Shown piece by piece: positions 34,561-47,123 of a stretch of 64,000 bases of DNA. Each line of letters starts with the position of its first letter. The first letter of the stretch is position 1. The stretch covers positions 121,967 through 185,966 of the forward strand of contig QKWP01000766.1 of assembly GCA_003550325.1 (NCBI GenBank), written 5' to 3'. A program made the position numbers and the translations under genes. This DNA is from Gigaspora rosea. Its lineage: Eukaryota; Glomeromycota; Glomeromycetes; Diversisporales; Gigasporaceae. The notes below the pieces were generated by a model. That model did no database searches. It was not told the DNA's origin and was given only the letters and a program-made list of their open reading frames with translations.

Positions 34561-37500
34561 GGTAGAGTAAACACAAAAGGGGTTGTCCGATTCTGATCTA
34601 ACTATGCTATTAGTTGTAATTCTATCTGTTTTTTGACTAATGTAAAATTACATGGTTCATTAAACAATTATATTAAGTTAGAAATTTATTACTAGTAAGT
34701 TTTTTTTTATATTGAAAAATGTAAATACAAGACTACTTAACTCAAGACTTAGAGTAACTATATTAAGGCTTTCGAAAAAATTAGTTAAGATAAGTAAAAA
34801 TAATTTTTTATTGAGCCATTTCTAACCTGATATATATGTTAATTCTTTCATAATGATTTTAATTTTTTAGATATATTTTATAAAATTCATCATATAATCT
34901 AATTCTATTTGTGATTCTTATCTTGGGGCTTTGAAATTGCGAAGCAGGAGTGCATAGAGTGCAAAGAATTCCTCAAACTGCAAAAAAAAGTAAAAGATGA
35001 AAATAATTTATTCTAATTTTTTATTTTAGACAGAATAGCATTTTTTTTTTTATTATTATTATTAATCAATCTTGTTTTACCATAATTCAAATATGTCTTC
35101 TAAGATTCTTTTTTTTTATTTTTGCTTTTTTTGAATTTATATAGTTAGAAAAATCACTTTTAAATAACTTTACTTTACTATCTAGTTCTAGGATCAAAGA
35201 ACAATAATGATATTCACTATGATAATCATATATATTAATGATTATATTTTGATAATAAGAAAAATCTTATTTATTGTCATTGACCACAGTTCTTACATTA
35301 TTCTCCATTATTTCCCGATATTCCTTTTTTTTTCTTTTTTTTATTTACATATGACAACTAGACTCCAATAGTTTAAATGCGAAAGTTTGGACATCATATT
35401 TCTTTATTAATATATATACAATCACTATGGGGTGCATAAATATAAGCTAGGTAAATCTTCTAGTCTGTGAATGCTCTAGTTGTTTTACATAATAAATAGC
35501 CTTTTGCTATGTGTTAGCTAGTTTAGGAAAAACAACATATAATAAATGCTTAATAGAGCTAGAAATGAATAGCACAAGGAATTAATAGGCATGGAATTCT
35601 ATATAGGGAACTAATGCTTCATTAACATGATTACATATACTTAACAATGAAACAGGTTTTTTATTAAAATATATCATATTAGCCAATATGCATGCTGTCT
35701 TTATATAGCAGGCTTTAATAATCACAATACTAATTTAGTTAAATGTAATTATACTAAAAACAGTAAAGTCAAAATTAATTCATTAATGTTACACTATCTT
35801 GCTAATTTTATAATATAATTGCATACCAGAGTGGTATGCTAGTACAGATTTAAACAGTTGGTATGCCATATAGCATATTAAATTTTTTGCTGTGCCAGAT
35901 ACTCTAGAAGGGGGTCTGAAAAACTGAAAATTTAATATAAAGACCTGACTAAAAGAGGGGGAATCAAAATTTTGACCAAAATTGAATTAACTGATTTCTG
36001 GCAATGCTCTTAGAGTTATAGTGAGCAGTGTTTAAAATTCAATGTTCTTATAGTTCTCAATACTGTATTTGCATGTAATAATACACAGGTGTAAAATTAC
36101 GAATTTCAGCCTAAATTAAACTTAATTTAGGCCAAGGCTCAAAATAATACCCAGCTCGCTATTATGTACAAATACAGTAAACATTTGAGTTTTTTTAAAA
36201 ATATTGATATTTAGAAAAGGTTCTTTTATTTGAAAACACTTTATCTTCTTGAAATGTTCTCAAAGCAAATATTATAAAATTTTTATGTTCTAGATTACTA
36301 ATAAGAACAATAAATTATATAAAATATTCAATTTAATATTGTGATTTGATTATAACAAATTCTGCATAAATATATTTATACCAGGAACATAGTACGAAGT
36401 ATGAAGTATATGGTTTAATTCATATATCGCATTTGTCTACAAAATCTTGACTCTTATTGGTTGTTCCAATTTTATGTGTTATGTTAGAAATTATCTTTAC
36501 ACAGCCCTGATCAGGATCCATTATACTGTTTTAAATCCAATTAAGACCGGTTTTACCATATGAAAAAAATTGAATCAAGCTCCAAACTCTAATATGATCT
36601 ACGCTAGGGAATGTGCATGATGCTTTTTAAAGTGACAAAATCTTACGTTGGGTAAGTGGGTAGTGATGTGCCACATATAGTACAGTACACAAAAAAGTTT
36701 TAGAATATTCTAGAACTAATCATAAAACTATTCATACCTTAAATTTGCCCTTATGAAACTGCCTTTTATTTTCTAAGCAAACTTATTCCTTGCAAAATTT
36801 TGTATATAGATAGTTTATATATTATATGTGTACTATACGTATTTCATATACTATACACACTATACAACTATACGTACTGTACGTACTGTACGCTAAAAAA
36901 TTCAGACATCATATTAATGGCATGTCACTAGATAAGGGTTATACCCAAAAGAGGACTATATCGAAGAAAAATTTTATTTTTTAGTATTCATATATAAAGT
37001 TTTACCAGGAACATGGTACAAAGTACGTTCTACTCGAGATTTGCGTTCGTATACAAAATCTGGATACTTTAGTAGTATGGTGATTTACAAATTAAGCTGA
37101 TTTAATTAATCAGGTATATGTCTGTAGCGGTCCATTTAAATGCAGTAATGCACATAAATATAACGTCATTGCGTCATTTACATATGAACTTTTGCCTTCA
37201 ATCAGTTTCCTTTTGCAGATTGATGACCTTGTTCTATGCCGCAGGTACGTGACTCCCGTGCTTTTCATCATGTGATCTACCATTACTCCGCAAAAATTCT
37301 TTCGGTGAGATATCGCCTCGCTGCACACGTGGTCTATATTTAGTTCCTAGCATTGCAATATCCGAGCTGTAAAGTCAGGCTATCAAATTACTCATATTCG
37401 ACATTCGGGTTGTCCACCCTAGTTATCAATCACATTTATAACTCCAAAGTACCCAACACACTAAATACTTTTGCCCAGCAGTGGGTGAGTGAGCATCAAC

Positions 37501-37700
37501 GACGAAGTTAGACTTGTGTCAAGCTAGCAGCAAAGACCCTTCCTAAATAGTCATTTACTATAACTTCATAATTCCATCCCTTAATAAATACTTATCATGC
37601 AATACATCATACTTACAAAATTGCCTATTGTCATCCCTTAATTAATCACTTCTACTTATCGTGCAAAGTGATAGGATATCACATGATCGAAAAGAAGAGT
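34560..37700. other. Gene-free AT-rich stretch
   Basis: No supported gene. A word pair recurs: CCAGGAACATAGTACGAAGT at 36,382 and CCAGGAACATGGTACAAAGT at 37,006, each followed about 35-45 bp later by ACAAAATCT. Positions 36,820-36,895 are a TATACGTAC-type low-complexity tract. Positions 37,090-37,360 are less AT-rich, and the minus strand has an ATG-initiated 39-codon frame (MLGTKYRPRVQRGD...) that could be a lost exon. It is not called as a gene. Confidence 0.45.
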
Positions 37701-37715
37701 GAGCACATGACCTGT

Positions 37716-37725
37716 CACTTATAAA
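37716..37725 (+). promoter_or_regulatory. TATA-like box upstream of the interrupted host gene
   Basis: CTTATAAAAG on the plus strand, about 230 nt before the ATG at 37,950. It could serve the interrupted gene described next. Confidence 0.3.
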
Positions 37726-37949
37726 AGCTGTTACAGGTAAGGCTAGAAGCATGTGAAAATAAGAAAATGGCGCAGGGAAGATCAAAGACAAAATTAGGTA
37801 CGATGAATTAACGTCCGCAAGTGCTTGAACAGAAAATCGCGCTAGTCCTTCTGCCCAAACATTACGTATCTTCATATTTCGTATAGTGAGTTGTCTATAC
37901 AACTCCTAAAACTTATTGGTAGCTTACAAAAGCTTCAATTTCTATTGCT

Positions 37950-38013
37950 ATGTTGCTTGCTAATGACGATATTCAAGAAGAAGACGTTATTCAATTTGCA
38001 AAAATTTTGCCGT
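37950..38013 (+). pseudogene. Host gene of unknown function, 5' coding part, interrupted by an LTR element
   Basis: Reads MLLANDDIQEEDVIQFAKILP up to the insertion point; an exon upstream with MAQGRSKTKL at about 37,768 is possible. The frame resumes immediately after the right target duplication at 51,488 as LPLYLERIIFETI. After a possible 53-nt GT..AG intron (51,524-51,576) it continues to a stop at 51,787-51,789. Composition is ordinary globular protein; I do not recognise the family. The LTR element ends the frame five codons into its left LTR, so the allele should be non-functional. Confidence 0.5.
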
Positions 38014-38839
38014 TGTTAGACTTGTAAAAACGTATGAAACGTATAACGACGATAACTCTTGACCCGTGATCCAATTTTAATGAAACTATCACCATCATGA
38101 CTGCCTCGATAAGACGTTTCGAATGGTACCAAAATCATCTCGATTGGACCGTTCTAGCCCAAGCTAGTCAAAACTGAATTATTGGTCTTTATAAAATGCC
38201 TACTGCGCCCAAATCTTATTGGACGATCAATACTGCGCCACCTGTGACACTGAAATATCGGACATTTCGAGTAATCCTAGACATATCAGTTAATCACAGA
38301 TATGTCTGACATTTTGGACATTTTAGACATTTGGGACATAACAGTTTTGACAGATATAATTAACATATCTAATATAGCTGATATTTAGGATATATGTGTT
38401 ATATTTATTATTTTTATTATATTCATTATAACTATTATATTTAGCATTAGCATATATCAAATCTATCGATTATATAGATTTCTCTCTATTTATTATTGTA
38501 TTTATTTATATTGGACAAACATGTATAAATACTCAAGGTTTTTCCTTTGCTAAAAAGCAGAGTGAAGAATCTCTGGTTTATTGAATAAAGAATAAGTGAA
38601 GTAGTGTGTCTTCACTAAAATACATTTGATATAATTCTTAGTATCCTCATATACTATTAATTGCGGCCTCTTTCATAATTGCAAATCCCCAAGCCTCTTT
38701 ACAAAATACTGCCCAAATAACAGTATCCCTTCCGACTCTTGCATACCACAGTAGTTAGTGTGAATTACATAAAGTGTCTCCCTGCATTAGTCGCTCTGTC
38801 TCTAGCATTTCTCTAAAGAGGTAGAAATCTAGGTTGACA
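38014..38839 (+). repeat. Left LTR of the Ty3-type element
   Basis: It begins TGTTAGACTTGTAAAAACG and ends AATCTAGGTTGACA, with an AATAAAGAATAAG signal near 38,584. A TTGGTGGTGACTGTGAG stretch directly after it is the likely primer-binding site. Confidence 0.9.
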
Positions 38840-39129
38840 AATTGGTGGTGACTGTGAGATTCACCAACTCAAAGAAGCAAGAAAACGTTAGTCAACACCG
38901 TTTGGAAATTATAACATCCTGAAACGAATTTTGAAGCTACTTACGTGTAACCTGGAAGGTATACAAAGGAAGACCTTACGGAACTTTTCTACTAAGCATA
39001 TCATAGTAGAAAAACGCAACGCCAAAGCGCTACAGCCATCAAAATATTGAGATAATTTAATCGTTTGGAGTGAAAGCATAAGTGTTTGCATTGTGACAAA
39101 CAGCTTCAAACAGGATAGAACACTAGTGA

Positions 39130-40850
39130 ATGAATTTTGATTTTGGACAATACTTATCTAAGATAGTTCAACATCAATTCCTGCATACATATCAGCTTCT
39201 TATTGAAAAGAAAGAAGATTCTTGTGAGATTTGTTACCCTTTTACTACTACTATACCTACATCTTTTAAAAATTTTGCTAGTTGGTATAAAGAAACATTT
39301 CCTGTTGTTAATTTTACTGGAAAATCCTTAGAATATTTTAATATTCTTGGAAATATTTACAAAGAATTTAACCTACCTCAACATAAGAATACCATCTTTA
39401 AGTTAATTTATAGTATTAGATATCAAAGTTCCCCTGGCGATATAATTGAAATTATTCATCTTATTGCATTTACAGCCGTATATTCTAATTTTTTTGAAAA
39501 GAACCCCTTAAATTTAACTGACGAAGAGCGTGCTGATAGGGAACCTATTGAGGACATTTTTAAACAAATTACTCCTGGAACTCCCTATTTCCAATTTGCA
39601 TCAACTTTAGTTCATAACCCACTTTCTGAATTACCTTATTTTGGTGTTAATCTTTCTACCTTAAATCTTACTTTTAATTCCTCTTTACCCAAGCCAAAAC
39701 CTATTGTACAAACATTAACAATGGCAACCAATGATCAAATTTTAAACTACCTTAAAGCCAATACTACTGGCTCTGTCCTACTTAGAGTTGAACCTTTTCT
39801 TGGGGATGGGACACAAGACCCCTATACTTGGGTTGAGAGTTTTGAAAAAGCTGCATCAGCAAACAAATGGAATGCTATGCGAAAAAGAGAAGTTTTACCC
39901 GCTTTCTTACATGGAGTAGCTGATGAATGGCAACAACATTTCTATGGTAACCAAACCACTACTGGTAATCCAAATTGGAACACTTTGTGGACAAATATTA
40001 CGAATGATTTCAAAGCGACCTTCTGTACCCAACGCTGGAAAAATAAATGGTTAAAAGAATTGGATACCATTAAACAAGGATCTGATGAACCTATAGAAGC
40101 CTATTATAGCAGATTCAATCACTTGGTTAAAAGAAGTGAAATTACCGATGCTGATAGGATTTTATTCTACTTCAAAAAGGGACTACGTCCAGACTTGCTA
40201 CCAATAGTTTCTATGCATAATCCAGGTGATTTAGCTGCACTCCATACTTTGGTACAATGCTATGAACAGGGCAAGGATTTTGCTGCCAATGCCCAACCTG
40301 AAAAGTCAGTCCGGCTGGCCTTGAAAAGGATATTGAAACTTTGACCAAGCAAATGCAACAAATGACTATCAACTATGCCACTATTGCATCTGCTCTATCT
40401 GCTCAAACTGAGGCTATCAAGTCCCTAAAATTTCAGCCAACTCCCCAATTTAGGCTGAACCGCAACCCAGCATACCAACCCAGAAAAACTAACTACAACT
40501 GTTATACGTGTGGAGAATATGGACATGCTGCTAGAGATTGTATATCAGAAAGAAAAACCACCTATGAACAACGAAACCAAATGAATAAACCTCAATTTGT
40601 AAAAAGAAGAAATATTAACATAGTTGAAGTTGAAGATGATGTTGATTACTGGGAGGATGAAGTTTATGTTACTCACCCACCTCGAGCTTCTCCCTACAGT
40701 ACCAACTGTAAGGAACAAAAGGAAAAGCAAAGGTTATCTGAATCAAAAAAAGAGTTGAATCTATGCAATAGAACTGTTACGCCCTTACAGAGTTTCAATC
40801 CTGAACCTGAACCTATTGAAATTGATACCCAAATTAAAATTACAAAGCCT
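39130..40850 (+). mobile_element. gag region of the Ty3-type element
   Basis: The capsid-like core is recognisable by the retrotransposon gag pattern (AFLHGVADEWQQHF and, further on, LDTIKQGSDEPIEAYYSRF). A CCHC nucleocapsid knuckle CYTCGEYGHAARDC lies near 40,500-40,540. The N-terminal 200 residues before the core are unusually long and of unclear role. Confidence 0.8.
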
Positions 40851-41079
40851 ACAAAATAAACTCCTGTTAAAATATTACCATCTGTTATCGATGAGCTTGA
40901 ACTCTATAATATCACCAATGATATTCTAAATACCAAAGTTAGTATAACTATTGGGCAAGCCCTTCAACTACCTACCCAACGGAAGAATTTGGCCTAGGCT
41001 CTAAAGTGAAGAACCACAACTACTGAAGCTAATCATGTCGAGCCTGAAAGAAATCGAAAACTGTGGCAATGAGATGTCA

Positions 41080-42900
41080 TGTACAAATTAAAGGGAACCC
41101 TGTTGTAGCTATACTCGATTCGGGTGCTGCAGTGAGCATTATTACCTGAAAACTAATGGAAAAATTGAGACTACAACCTGACCGGAACTCCAAAACTATT
41201 GTGATCATGGCAAATGGAGACAGAACAAAAGCTCTAGGAATCATCGACAATGTTAAAATTGCCTTACAGGATATTGCTATCCCTATCAATTTACAAGTAA
41301 TCGAGTCATCTGACGAGACTCTTCTCTTGGGAACTGATTGGTTTAACAAATCACGAGCTAAACTTGACTTTGGTGCGCATACCCTACATATTCACTATCT
41401 CAGGAAGCAAGCAACATTAATACTACTCATGTTACTACATCAAGACCAACTAATAATAGTGATGAATTTGAGGATGATGAATGGATTGAGGAACTGGAAA
41501 ATAAAGAAGAAGAAACCTTCATGTCTGACCTTTCTGACGATAGTTCTACTACTTCCTTTAACAACTTTTCTGAAGAAGAACTGTATGAAAACCCATGGGA
41601 AGATCTTATTCAAGAAAAGAATCCTGCTACTTATCTAACTGGAGTTATGACTGTTGAAATAGAAGAAGAGCCTATTGTCCCCAATATGAGTGAAAACCTA
41701 ACTAAAAGCGAAATTACCAAAGCAAAAGAAACTCTAATGAACAACTGGGATATATTTATACAAAATATATCTGAAGAAGGACAAACCATGGAGTTAGGAC
41801 AAACCAATATCGTCTGTCACCAGATTGACACCGGAAAGGCCAGGCCTATTAAACAAAGAGCATACCGGATTGCTCCTGATGAACAAGCTTTTCTTGAAAA
41901 TAAAATTCATGTTATGGAACAGTGGAGAGTTATCCGAGAATCTGTTAGCCCTTGGTCCTCTCCTGTCGTACTTGTGCCTAAAAAGAGAGGAAAGAAAAGA
42001 ATCTGTATTGATTACAGAAAGCTTAATGCCGTCACTGAAAAGGATGTTTACCCTCTACCAAATATTGATGAAATATTATCTGTGTTTGAAGGAGCCCAAT
42101 GGTTTACAAGTCTTGATTTAGCAAGCAGCTATTGGCAAGTAGCTGTGCAAGAAGAAGACAAAAAGAAAACTGCATTTATTACCAAGTTTGGAACCTACGA
42201 GTTCAATGTTATGCCTTTTGGACTCTGTAATGCCCCTGCTACCTTTCAAAGGTTGATGGATCAATTATTACGTCCTTTCAAAAATCAATTTGTTGTTGTC
42301 TATCTAGATGATATTACCATCTATTCAAAAACTTTTGAAGAACATATTTACTATCTTCAACCTATTTTCAATGTGTTAAGAGAAGCAAACCTTAAACTTA
42401 ATTTGGGAAGTAACAAAAATCAGATGATTTTTTAGGGGGGAGGGGGGTAAAAAAAGTTAAAATTATATATAAGAACCTGACTATTTATATATTAAGGAAG
42501 AGGGAGGGGGTAGGCCTCTGATAAAAAATAATCAGGTGATTAATGACACTGCCTTTTAGAAAAATGCATTTTTTTCCTAGAACAAATTAAATTTTTAGGA
42601 CATATTGTAAGCCAAGAAGGAATTGCACCTGATAAAGGGAAAATTGAAAAGATTAAGAATTTTCCTATTTCTACCACTGTGCGCCAAATAAGAAGCTTTT
42701 TGGGGACTAGCATCTTATTATAGAAAATTCATTAAAGGATTTTCTAAAATTGCCAAACCTTTGAACAAACTATTGCAAAAAGACGAACCTTACATGTGGA
42801 CTTCTGATCAAAATGAAGCTTTCCTTACTCTAAAAGAACATTTGATTTCTGCACCAATCCTTCGCTACCCCGACTTCCAAGAACCAACAGGGGAGACCGT
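41080..42900 (+). mobile_element. Protease and reverse transcriptase region of the Ty3-type element
   Basis: An aspartic-protease-like LDSGAA motif lies near 41,120. Reverse transcriptase motifs follow: ICIDYRKLNAVT, VMPFGLCNAPATFQ and VVYLDDITIYS (about 41,990-42,330). The RT thumb region FLGHIVSQEGIAPD and SYYRKFIKGFSKIAKPLN follow at 42,590-42,780. Typical Ty3 polyprotein features. Confidence 0.85.
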
Positions 42901-42999
42901 CCTGAATATGGAAATTAGGACCTGAGTCACCTAACCGTTACACAATTGATAAACAATTTTTTTTATACATTTTATACAATATATACCGACCAATAAAAT

Positions 43000-43640
43000 T
43001 TGCGACTTTTGACAATAAGCGAATATTATTAACTGTCCAATTATATCCAGCATCTTTTATGACTACGTACAAAAAAAAAATTCTTATAATTTTACCTTTA
43101 ATGTTTTAATAAATATGTTTGTGCAAATTTTATATATAATGTATTAGTCTCATATTAATACTTATTTATAGTACTATTTATATATTGATATGAATTAAAA
43201 ATTTTAAAATTCAAAGGTTGCATTTCGATATTGAATTAATTAAAAAAGGCATTTAATCCTTAAAACTCAAATAGCGAATATCACATATATACTATAACTT
43301 AATAAATACTCTTTTAATAAATATAAGATGGTAAAGAAAGAGAAATAAATAAATATTATTAAATCATTCTTTATATATTTCACTTTAACTTGTAAATATT
43401 AGAATATTTACATGATTTAGCGCAAAGTTACTATGTATTGTAACAATTAATTTTAAATTATAATGATAATGCTATATACATATTTATTTTCACGATTTAG
43501 ATCGGCCCTAAAAGGTACAATCGGACAGGCAAAAAATTAATTAAATTTTGTAATCACATAATACGTAGCAATTTAATATAATATACATTTGGTAACGAAG
43601 TAATATTATAGTAATATTGCGACAATTTTTAATGCCAAAT
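43000..43640. other. Non-coding left part of the DNA transposon
   Basis: AT-rich, no ORF or RNA gene recognised; it lies between the left terminal repeat and the stop codon of the transposase-like gene. Confidence 0.5.
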
Positions 43641-43679
43641 TAAAAATATTTATTTAATGAAAAAAAACAATAATAATAA

Positions 43680-46361
43680 TTACAACACAATAAATAATTT
43701 TTTAGCATTTTCTAATAAACTCTCCGTTGTTACTGCATCATTAATTGTTTCAGAATTATCCGAATCATCCTCAAACGTGCCTTCAAAATCATTTTCAATA
43801 AATTCACTTTTACCCAACTTCTTCTTCATACTTACCCTTAATGCATTAATATTTTTTTTAACTTCACCCTGAAGATAATCTAAACATATCAAGCACTTAA
43901 ATCGACATTTCTCAAGACATTGGTTATGGTAACCATGCCCACATGCAAGAACTTTAACACCATCCAAATAGTTAGCATAGTTAGTGCGATCACAATGCAG
44001 GTAATCGCATAAGACTGACATAAAAGGTTTCCTAGCGGTAACGAAGCCTCTTGGAAGATGACGATCTGTTATTTCGTAACCTAAAGAAGGCAACTTATAA
44101 GAGTTAATACCATTGTCTGATGAATTAATAACTGAAGGATAAAGGTGACGAGCTCGATATATTTTCTTAAATATATCTAAAAGAAATATGCCGCATTTCT
44201 GATAAAGTATGTGCAGCTGCTTGGGCGAATATGGATATTTGATGAAATTCACAAAATATTGTCGAAAAGCATTGTCCCCTCGGTGCTGAAAAATAAAGCG
44301 TGTCTCCTTCTGCAATTGCTCTGCATCGGAAAACTTGGTTGTACATCGTCAAATAATGCTGTGAATTATTTCTACTGGACTATCACTTAAAGAAGCGAGA
44401 TGGTTAGTAATCATATTGATCATTGGATGATTAGTTTCCATCCAATAAAAAATATCAGAAAAAAACATTAAGGGCGCACGCTTATAATTTCTTCGATCAA
44501 ATCGAAGAAAAAGATCACTCTAGCAATGCATACAAACTTCTTCGTATGCTGGCCAGTTACCTTCCCGATGGTGTACTGTGTAAACGTCGAGAACTAAAGA
44601 AATTAAATTACTCAAAAGATTGGTTAAATATAAGAATTCAATATTTTTACATATATGACCAAACTTAGAATAAACAATATAACCGATTTCAAGCCACGCC
44701 ATATGCATAATATGAAGAATTAAATCAATCTGCCATGGTTGTGGCTTTTTACCAAGTTCCTTCTTTTTTTGCCCAAATATACCTTTATAAATGTCGTTAA
44801 ATAAAAAATAATTTTTTACAAAAAAAAGTTCACGACCATTTAAAGAAACATGTAGAGGTCCTATCATCGGTAAAAATGCTGTAACGAATGGAGGAATAAC
44901 TTCGTTATTGAGAAGGAGCTGATGCGCAATAGTTTTTCAAATATAGAACTGCCTGGGCCAGTCTGCAATGATTGGAATTACGTGATTGGAAAGATACGTT
45001 TGCATCAGTTCTTGATCATTCACGATTTGAAGAGCTTTCATATAATCTTCAACGCTCTTCAGACTTCTTTCAACTAAGTCAAAAAGGATAGCATTCTTTA
45101 CATGCCTATCATTCTTTTTTTCTGCCAACCTATCATTGTAACTGTGCAATGTTAGTCTCTCAATGATCTCATTATCAGAAGATTTACCTATATGACTTTG
45201 TCTATTATGATAAGAGACTTCAAGATTTTCAATAAATCATTCGTCAAGATGCTTCACAATTAGCTCATCATCAATGACCTTTGAATTAAGTGCCCCATTA
45301 CGTGGTATAGCTAACGTAAGACACGGATTCGTTACAATCGTTGCTATATGTGCAGCCCAAGATGTACTGGTGGTGTCAGGTTGCCTGTGAATATGAATAA
45401 TCATCAATATTCAACACAAAAGCATTCTCTGACCAATTTTCAAGAGATTTCTCGACGTATTTCCTGTGATTCTCTGAAATTTGGTTCTTCTTACGATCTA
45501 CTGCCCTCGCAGTTGTAGATAAACCGATATTAGCTAGCGTATTCAGACCTTCATTACTTGCACCAACCGAATCTAAATAGTATGCTAAATCAAACTTAAA
45601 AGAATTAAATTTTGAATTATTTAATGATGCAAGAAGATAACATAAAAAAACCATTAATTGTTTCATATGCCCCATTGTCTGCTCACAACATTCAAATGAC
45701 CGAGCTAGTGAATAAAGTAGGTCGAAAAAGTTCTTCAGGCTTGGGTCAATTTGTGGAAGTGATTCTCACATTTCATTAAACAAATATATAGGGCCTTCTT
45801 TCTGTGTATGCTTCCTCTCATAAAAAATTTGTGCCATAGATTTAATAACTCCAATGAGGTTAATCATACTTCCCCTTCCTCATCTACGGCATCTACGGCC
45901 TCCACATCCTTCATTGAAGTTTCTACACCTCTTAACTCTACCTTTTCCTTAATTTTAGTTTCTATCTCTCTTCTAATTATGTCTTCTACATTTACTTCAA
46001 TTGCATCTTCTACACCTACATCAGCATCTATATTGGCTTCAACTACATCTACGTCTTCAACATCAACATTATCTACATCTTCAACTACATCATCTACGTT
46101 GGCTTCAACTACATCTACGTCTTCAATATCAACAATATCTACGTCTTCAACTACATCATCTACGTTGGCTTCAACTACATCTACGTCTTCTACATCAACA
46201 ATATCTACGTCTCCAACTACATCATCTACGTTGACTTCAACTATATCTGCATCTTCAACATCAACAATATCTATGTCTTCAACTACATCATCTACATCGG
46301 CTTCAACTGGGACTTTCACCCGCTTAACTCCTTTTTTCAGGGGATTTTGTACATAATTCAT
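43680..46361 (-). pseudogene. Putative transposase with acidic N-terminal repeats and C-terminal zinc finger, broken
   Basis: The minus-strand frame starts at 46,361 (MNYVQNPLKKGVKRVKV). Next is an acidic repeat of about 22 residues, four copies (DVDIVDVEDVDVVEANVDDV-like), coded by a 66-bp minisatellite. Then come segments with NIDDYSYSQAT (45,376-45,675, in a different frame), VIPIIADWPRQFYI (44,937-45,149) and GPLHVSLNGRELFF (44,520-44,867). A C-terminal domain (43,680-44,315) has a RING-like C/H finger: CDYLHCDRT, CGHGYHNQC, CLICL. Four of the five open stretches share one frame, so a few stops and one frame change separate them. I recall similar proteins in glomeromycete genomes but cannot verify this. 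Being the only gene in the element, it is presumed to be the transposase. Confidence 0.6.
45990..46310. repeat. 66-bp coding minisatellite
   Basis: About four tandem copies of a unit containing TCAACTACATCATCTACGTT and GGCTTCAACTACATCTACGT encode the acidic repeats of the transposase-like protein on the minus strand. The serine/threonine-rich plus-strand reading is a shadow. Confidence 0.8.
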
Positions 46362-46739
46362 ATAACAGTTATGACATAACTTGTTACCTTTTACCTACTT
46401 TTCTTTAATCAAGCTACTAGCTTCAGCTTCATCCATTTATCTCCTGCTAAAGAATGAAATCTAGGTGAGTTAGTAGTGTCGCATTGTATTTACTTCTTAA
46501 TTTTAGACATATTTTTGTTGAGTAAATTGTAATATAAAAATTGGTGGATTCAGGTGGATTCAGTTGATATTACTAAAATATAGAGCGAAAGCTTCAAGTT
46601 TGCTTATTGCACTAAATCACATTTCATAGAAGGGATAGGTTACCCGAAGCCCCTGAAAAAGTATTGTAGAACATATAAAAAAATTCTTTAAGACTTGTGT
46701 AACCTTATGTGTAACTATATCGGAACGATTTTCTAATTT

Positions 46740-47110
46740 GGGACGGTCTCACCTATTCCAAGAACCCTTTTATATTCATACGGACGCTTCTAATTCAGGA
46801 CTAGGAGCAGTGCTTGCTCAAATAGATATTAATAAAAAAGAATATGTTGTCGCCTATGCAAGCAGAAGTTTAACAAAAGCGGAGCGTAACTACTCAACTA
46901 CTGAATTAGAATGCCTAGCAGTCATATGGGCTGTTGAGCATTTCTATCAATACCTGGGAGCCAAGTTATTTCATTTGGTAACCGACCATGCAGCTCTGAA
47001 ATAGTTGAGAACTACCACCTTGAAAGGAAAACGTGCTCGTTGGATTATGAGGCTTGAGCCTTATAATTTTACTATCTACATCATCCTGGAAAAAAGCATA
47101 ATAATGCTGA
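46740..47110 (+). mobile_element. RNase H region of the Ty3-type element
   Basis: [37 protein letters not shown] and VTDHAAL are the conserved Ty3 RNase H motifs. It follows directly on the right target duplication of the DNA transposon. Confidence 0.85.
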
Positions 47111-47123
47111 CACACTTTCTCAA

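Larger units (their letters stand above)
42886..46755 (-). mobile_element. 3.9-kb DNA transposon with 11-bp target duplication, unclassified
   Basis: It lies inside the Ty3 pol region and is flanked by the 11-mer TTCCAAGAACC (42,875-42,885 and 46,756-46,766). The ends contain GGGGAGACCGTCC on the left and, inverted, GGTGAGACCGTCC on the right. It carries one minus-strand gene (see next feature). A duplication of 9-11 bp is usual for Mutator-like elements, but the encoded protein does not show an evident MULE signature, so the superfamily is left open. Confidence 0.75.

Noticed and set aside
37170-37260. 26-nt plus-strand exon between TTTTGCAG and GTACGTGA
   Set aside because: Splice-like sites fit but no neighbouring exons were found.
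37110-37328. Minus-strand 72-codon ORF in a less AT-rich patch
   Set aside because: No domain recognised; an overlapping frame with MLGTKYRPRVQRGD looks equally plausible, so neither can be supported.
45808-46356. Serine/threonine-rich plus-strand ORF of 182 codons resembling a mucin
   Set aside because: It is the complement of the 66-bp minisatellite whose minus-strand reading continues a longer transposase-like frame with a sensible start at 46,361.
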